Shown here piece after piece: positions 6,137 to 7,256 of a DNA stretch of 7,256 nucleotides. The stretch comes from Acidocella sp. 35-58-6 (lineage in GTDB: Bacteria > Pseudomonadota > Alphaproteobacteria > Acetobacterales > Acetobacteraceae): contig NCFD01000054.1 in assembly GCA_002281005.1 (NCBI GenBank), positions 1 to 7,256 of the forward strand. Direction: 5' to 3'. The number at the start of each line of letters is the position of its first letter. Position 1 is the stretch's first letter. Below the pieces are notes generated by a model. It worked only from the letters and a program-made list of their open reading frames with translations. It was not told the DNA's origin and did no database searches. The position numbers and the translations under genes were made by a program.

Positions 6137-7256
6137 GCAGGCGGCTCCCCTCGGGGTCGTAAAATACCGGGTTAACCACTTCCGCCAGAAAGTCACCGTT
6201 GCGGATCGGGTCGTACACCCTGATGATTTCGCCGTAGCGGGACGCACCGTGCTTGAGGATCGCCAACCCGATGGAGTGACCCAAAGTGGGAGAATAGGCT
6301 GCCGAGGTGACATGGCCTTGGTCGTTGGAGGCCGTCGGCTCGGCGTCATGCGCCAGCAGATGCGCTCCACCCCGCAGGCGGTCAGACTCATTTACTGGCT
6401 TCAGCCCCACCAGGTTCGGGCGAGCTTGGTCCATCAGCGCAGGGCGGGCAGCCATAGCGCGGCCAATAAAATCCTTCTTTTTGGAGAGTAATTTACCAAA
6501 ACCCAAATCATGCGCTGTGGTCTGGCCGTTCAATTCATTGCCGGCGGGATGACCTTTCTCAATTCGCATCACCCCCAGCGCCTCGGTGCCGTAAGGGACA
6601 ATGCCGTATTCCTCACCGGCTGCCATTAAGGCTGCTGCGAGAGCGCCACCGAAGCGGGCGGGGACTGCGATTTCGTAGGCCAGTTCGCCGGAAAATGACA
6701 GGCGGAACAACCTGGCCGGGGTGCCACCACAAACCGTGACCTCGCCCGCGGCCATGTATCCAACGGCGGCGTTCGAAACATCGTAGGCGTCATCAACGAT
6801 TTTGCGCAGCACATCGCGCGAGCTCGGCCCTGCTAGGGCAATCTGCGCCCACTGGTCGGTGATGGATATAAAACGCACATCCAATTCCGGCCACAGCCAT
6901 TGGTGACAAAATTCCAGATGCTGAAACACCTTTGCCGCATTGGCGGTGGTGGTGGTCATGACGTAATGCTGGTCCCCGATCCGCGCCGTGGTTCCGTCAT
7001 CCATGACAAAGCCATCCTCGCGCAGCATCAACCCGTAACGAGCACGGCCAACGGCGAGGTTAGTCCAACTATTGGTGTAAACGCATTCCAGAAACTTCGC
7101 GGCATCAGGCCCTTGAATGTCGATTTTGCCCAAAGTGGTGACATCGCAAATACCTACGCACTGCCGCACCGCTTGCACCTCGCGGTTAGTAGCCGCCAGC
7201 CAATCCTCGCCCGGTTTGGGGAAATACTGTGCCCGCAGCCACAGACCGGTTTCCAC
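6129..7256 (-). CDS. mgdC: Sarcosine oxidase alpha-type subunit, probable N-methylglutamate dehydrogenase subunit C (MgdC/SoxA), C-terminal part
   Basis: The last 375 codons of a large alpha subunit (family members are near 950-1000 residues); the N-terminal dinucleotide-binding part is beyond the right edge, so the GTG at the edge is not a real start. The visible part is the GcvT-like folate-binding domain. Fragment residues 1-60 carry ETGLWLRAQYFP, VGICDVTTLGKIDIQGPDAAKFLE. These are followed by YGLMLREDGFVMDDGTTAR (about 74-92), the THF-binding acidic region; TDQWAQIALAGPSSRDVL (132-149); and GELAYEIAVPARFGGAL (about 189-205). The end carries the glycine-cleavage T C-terminal barrel (GHSIGLAILKHGASRYGEIIRVYDP). 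This domain passes the oxidised methyl group to THF as 5,10-methylene-THF, the substrate of FolD three genes downstream. The beta and delta subunits presumably lie upstream outside the window. Substrate (N-methylglutamate versus sarcosine) cannot be read from this part. Confidence 0.88.
   Translation of the reverse strand: METGLWLRAQYFPKPGEDWLAATNREVQAVRQCVGICDVTTLGKIDIQGPDAAKFLECVYTNSWTNLAVGRARYGLMLREDGFVMDDGTTARIGDQHYVMTTTTANAAKVFQHLEFCHQWLWPELDVRFISITDQWAQIALAGPSSRDVLRKIVDDAYDVSNAAVGYMAAGEVTVCGGTPARLFRLSFSGELAYEIAVPARFGGALAAALMAAGEEYGIVPYGTEALGVMRIEKGHPAGNELNGQTTAHDLGFGKLLSKKKDFIGRAMAARPALMDQARPNLVGLKPVNESDRLRGGAHLLAHDAEPTASNDQGHVTSAAYSPTLGHSIGLAILKHGASRYGEIIRVYDPIRNGDFLAEVVNPVFYDPEGSRLHA

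Noticed and set aside
5630..6391. Longer 253-residue version of the gamma subunit beginning at 6391
   Set aside because: The upstream 85 residues are out-of-frame reading of the alpha gene; ATG 6136 has a strong ribosome binding site and the expected overlap.

Overview
All genes in this window lie on the minus strand, so transcription runs from the right edge to the left edge. The content is a nearly complete gene set for indirect (N-methylglutamate, NMG) oxidation of methylamine, coupled to tetrahydrofolate (THF) one-carbon oxidation. The gene set, the family resemblances and the moderate-to-high GC content suggest an alphaproteobacterium, for example a marine or soil methylated-amine user of the Rhodobacterales, Rhodospirillales or Rhizobiales type. 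The sequence alone does not fix the genus. There are no mobile elements, tRNAs, rRNAs or CRISPR arrays.

Layout in transcription order (right to left): (1) the C-terminal part of a sarcosine oxidase alpha-type subunit, read here as N-methylglutamate dehydrogenase MgdC (7256-6129); (2) its gamma-type subunit MgdD/SoxG (6136-5630), overlapping by 8 bp; (3) purU, formyl-THF deformylase (5620-4760); (4) folD, methylene-THF dehydrogenase/cyclohydrolase (4763-3882, GTG start, 4-bp overlap with purU); (5) an XRE helix-turn-helix plus cupin regulator (3791-3078); (6) a spacer with a perfect 11-bp inverted repeat touching a good sigma-70-type promoter; (7) mgsA/glxB (2982-2101), mgsB/glxC (2104-1385) and mgsC/glxD (1385-45), the three separate pieces of an NMG synthase built like a split glutamate synthase; (8) the first 13 codons of a further gene (39-1), probably gmaS/glnT, gamma-glutamylmethylamide synthetase.

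How they fit together: GmaS would join methylamine to glutamate. MgsABC would convert gamma-glutamylmethylamide to N-methylglutamate. MgdABCD would oxidise N-methylglutamate and hand the methyl carbon to THF through the GcvT-like domain seen at the C-terminus of the alpha subunit. FolD would oxidise 5,10-methylene-THF to 10-formyl-THF, and PurU would release formate and regenerate THF. The XRE-cupin gene sits between the dehydrogenase/C1 block and the synthase block and is the obvious candidate local regulator. The parts belong to known families. The least described element is the inverted repeat and promoter in front of mgsA.

Limits: the beta and delta subunits of the dehydrogenase and most of gmaS lie outside the window. 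The choice of the NMG pathway over plain sarcosine oxidase therefore rests on gene context.
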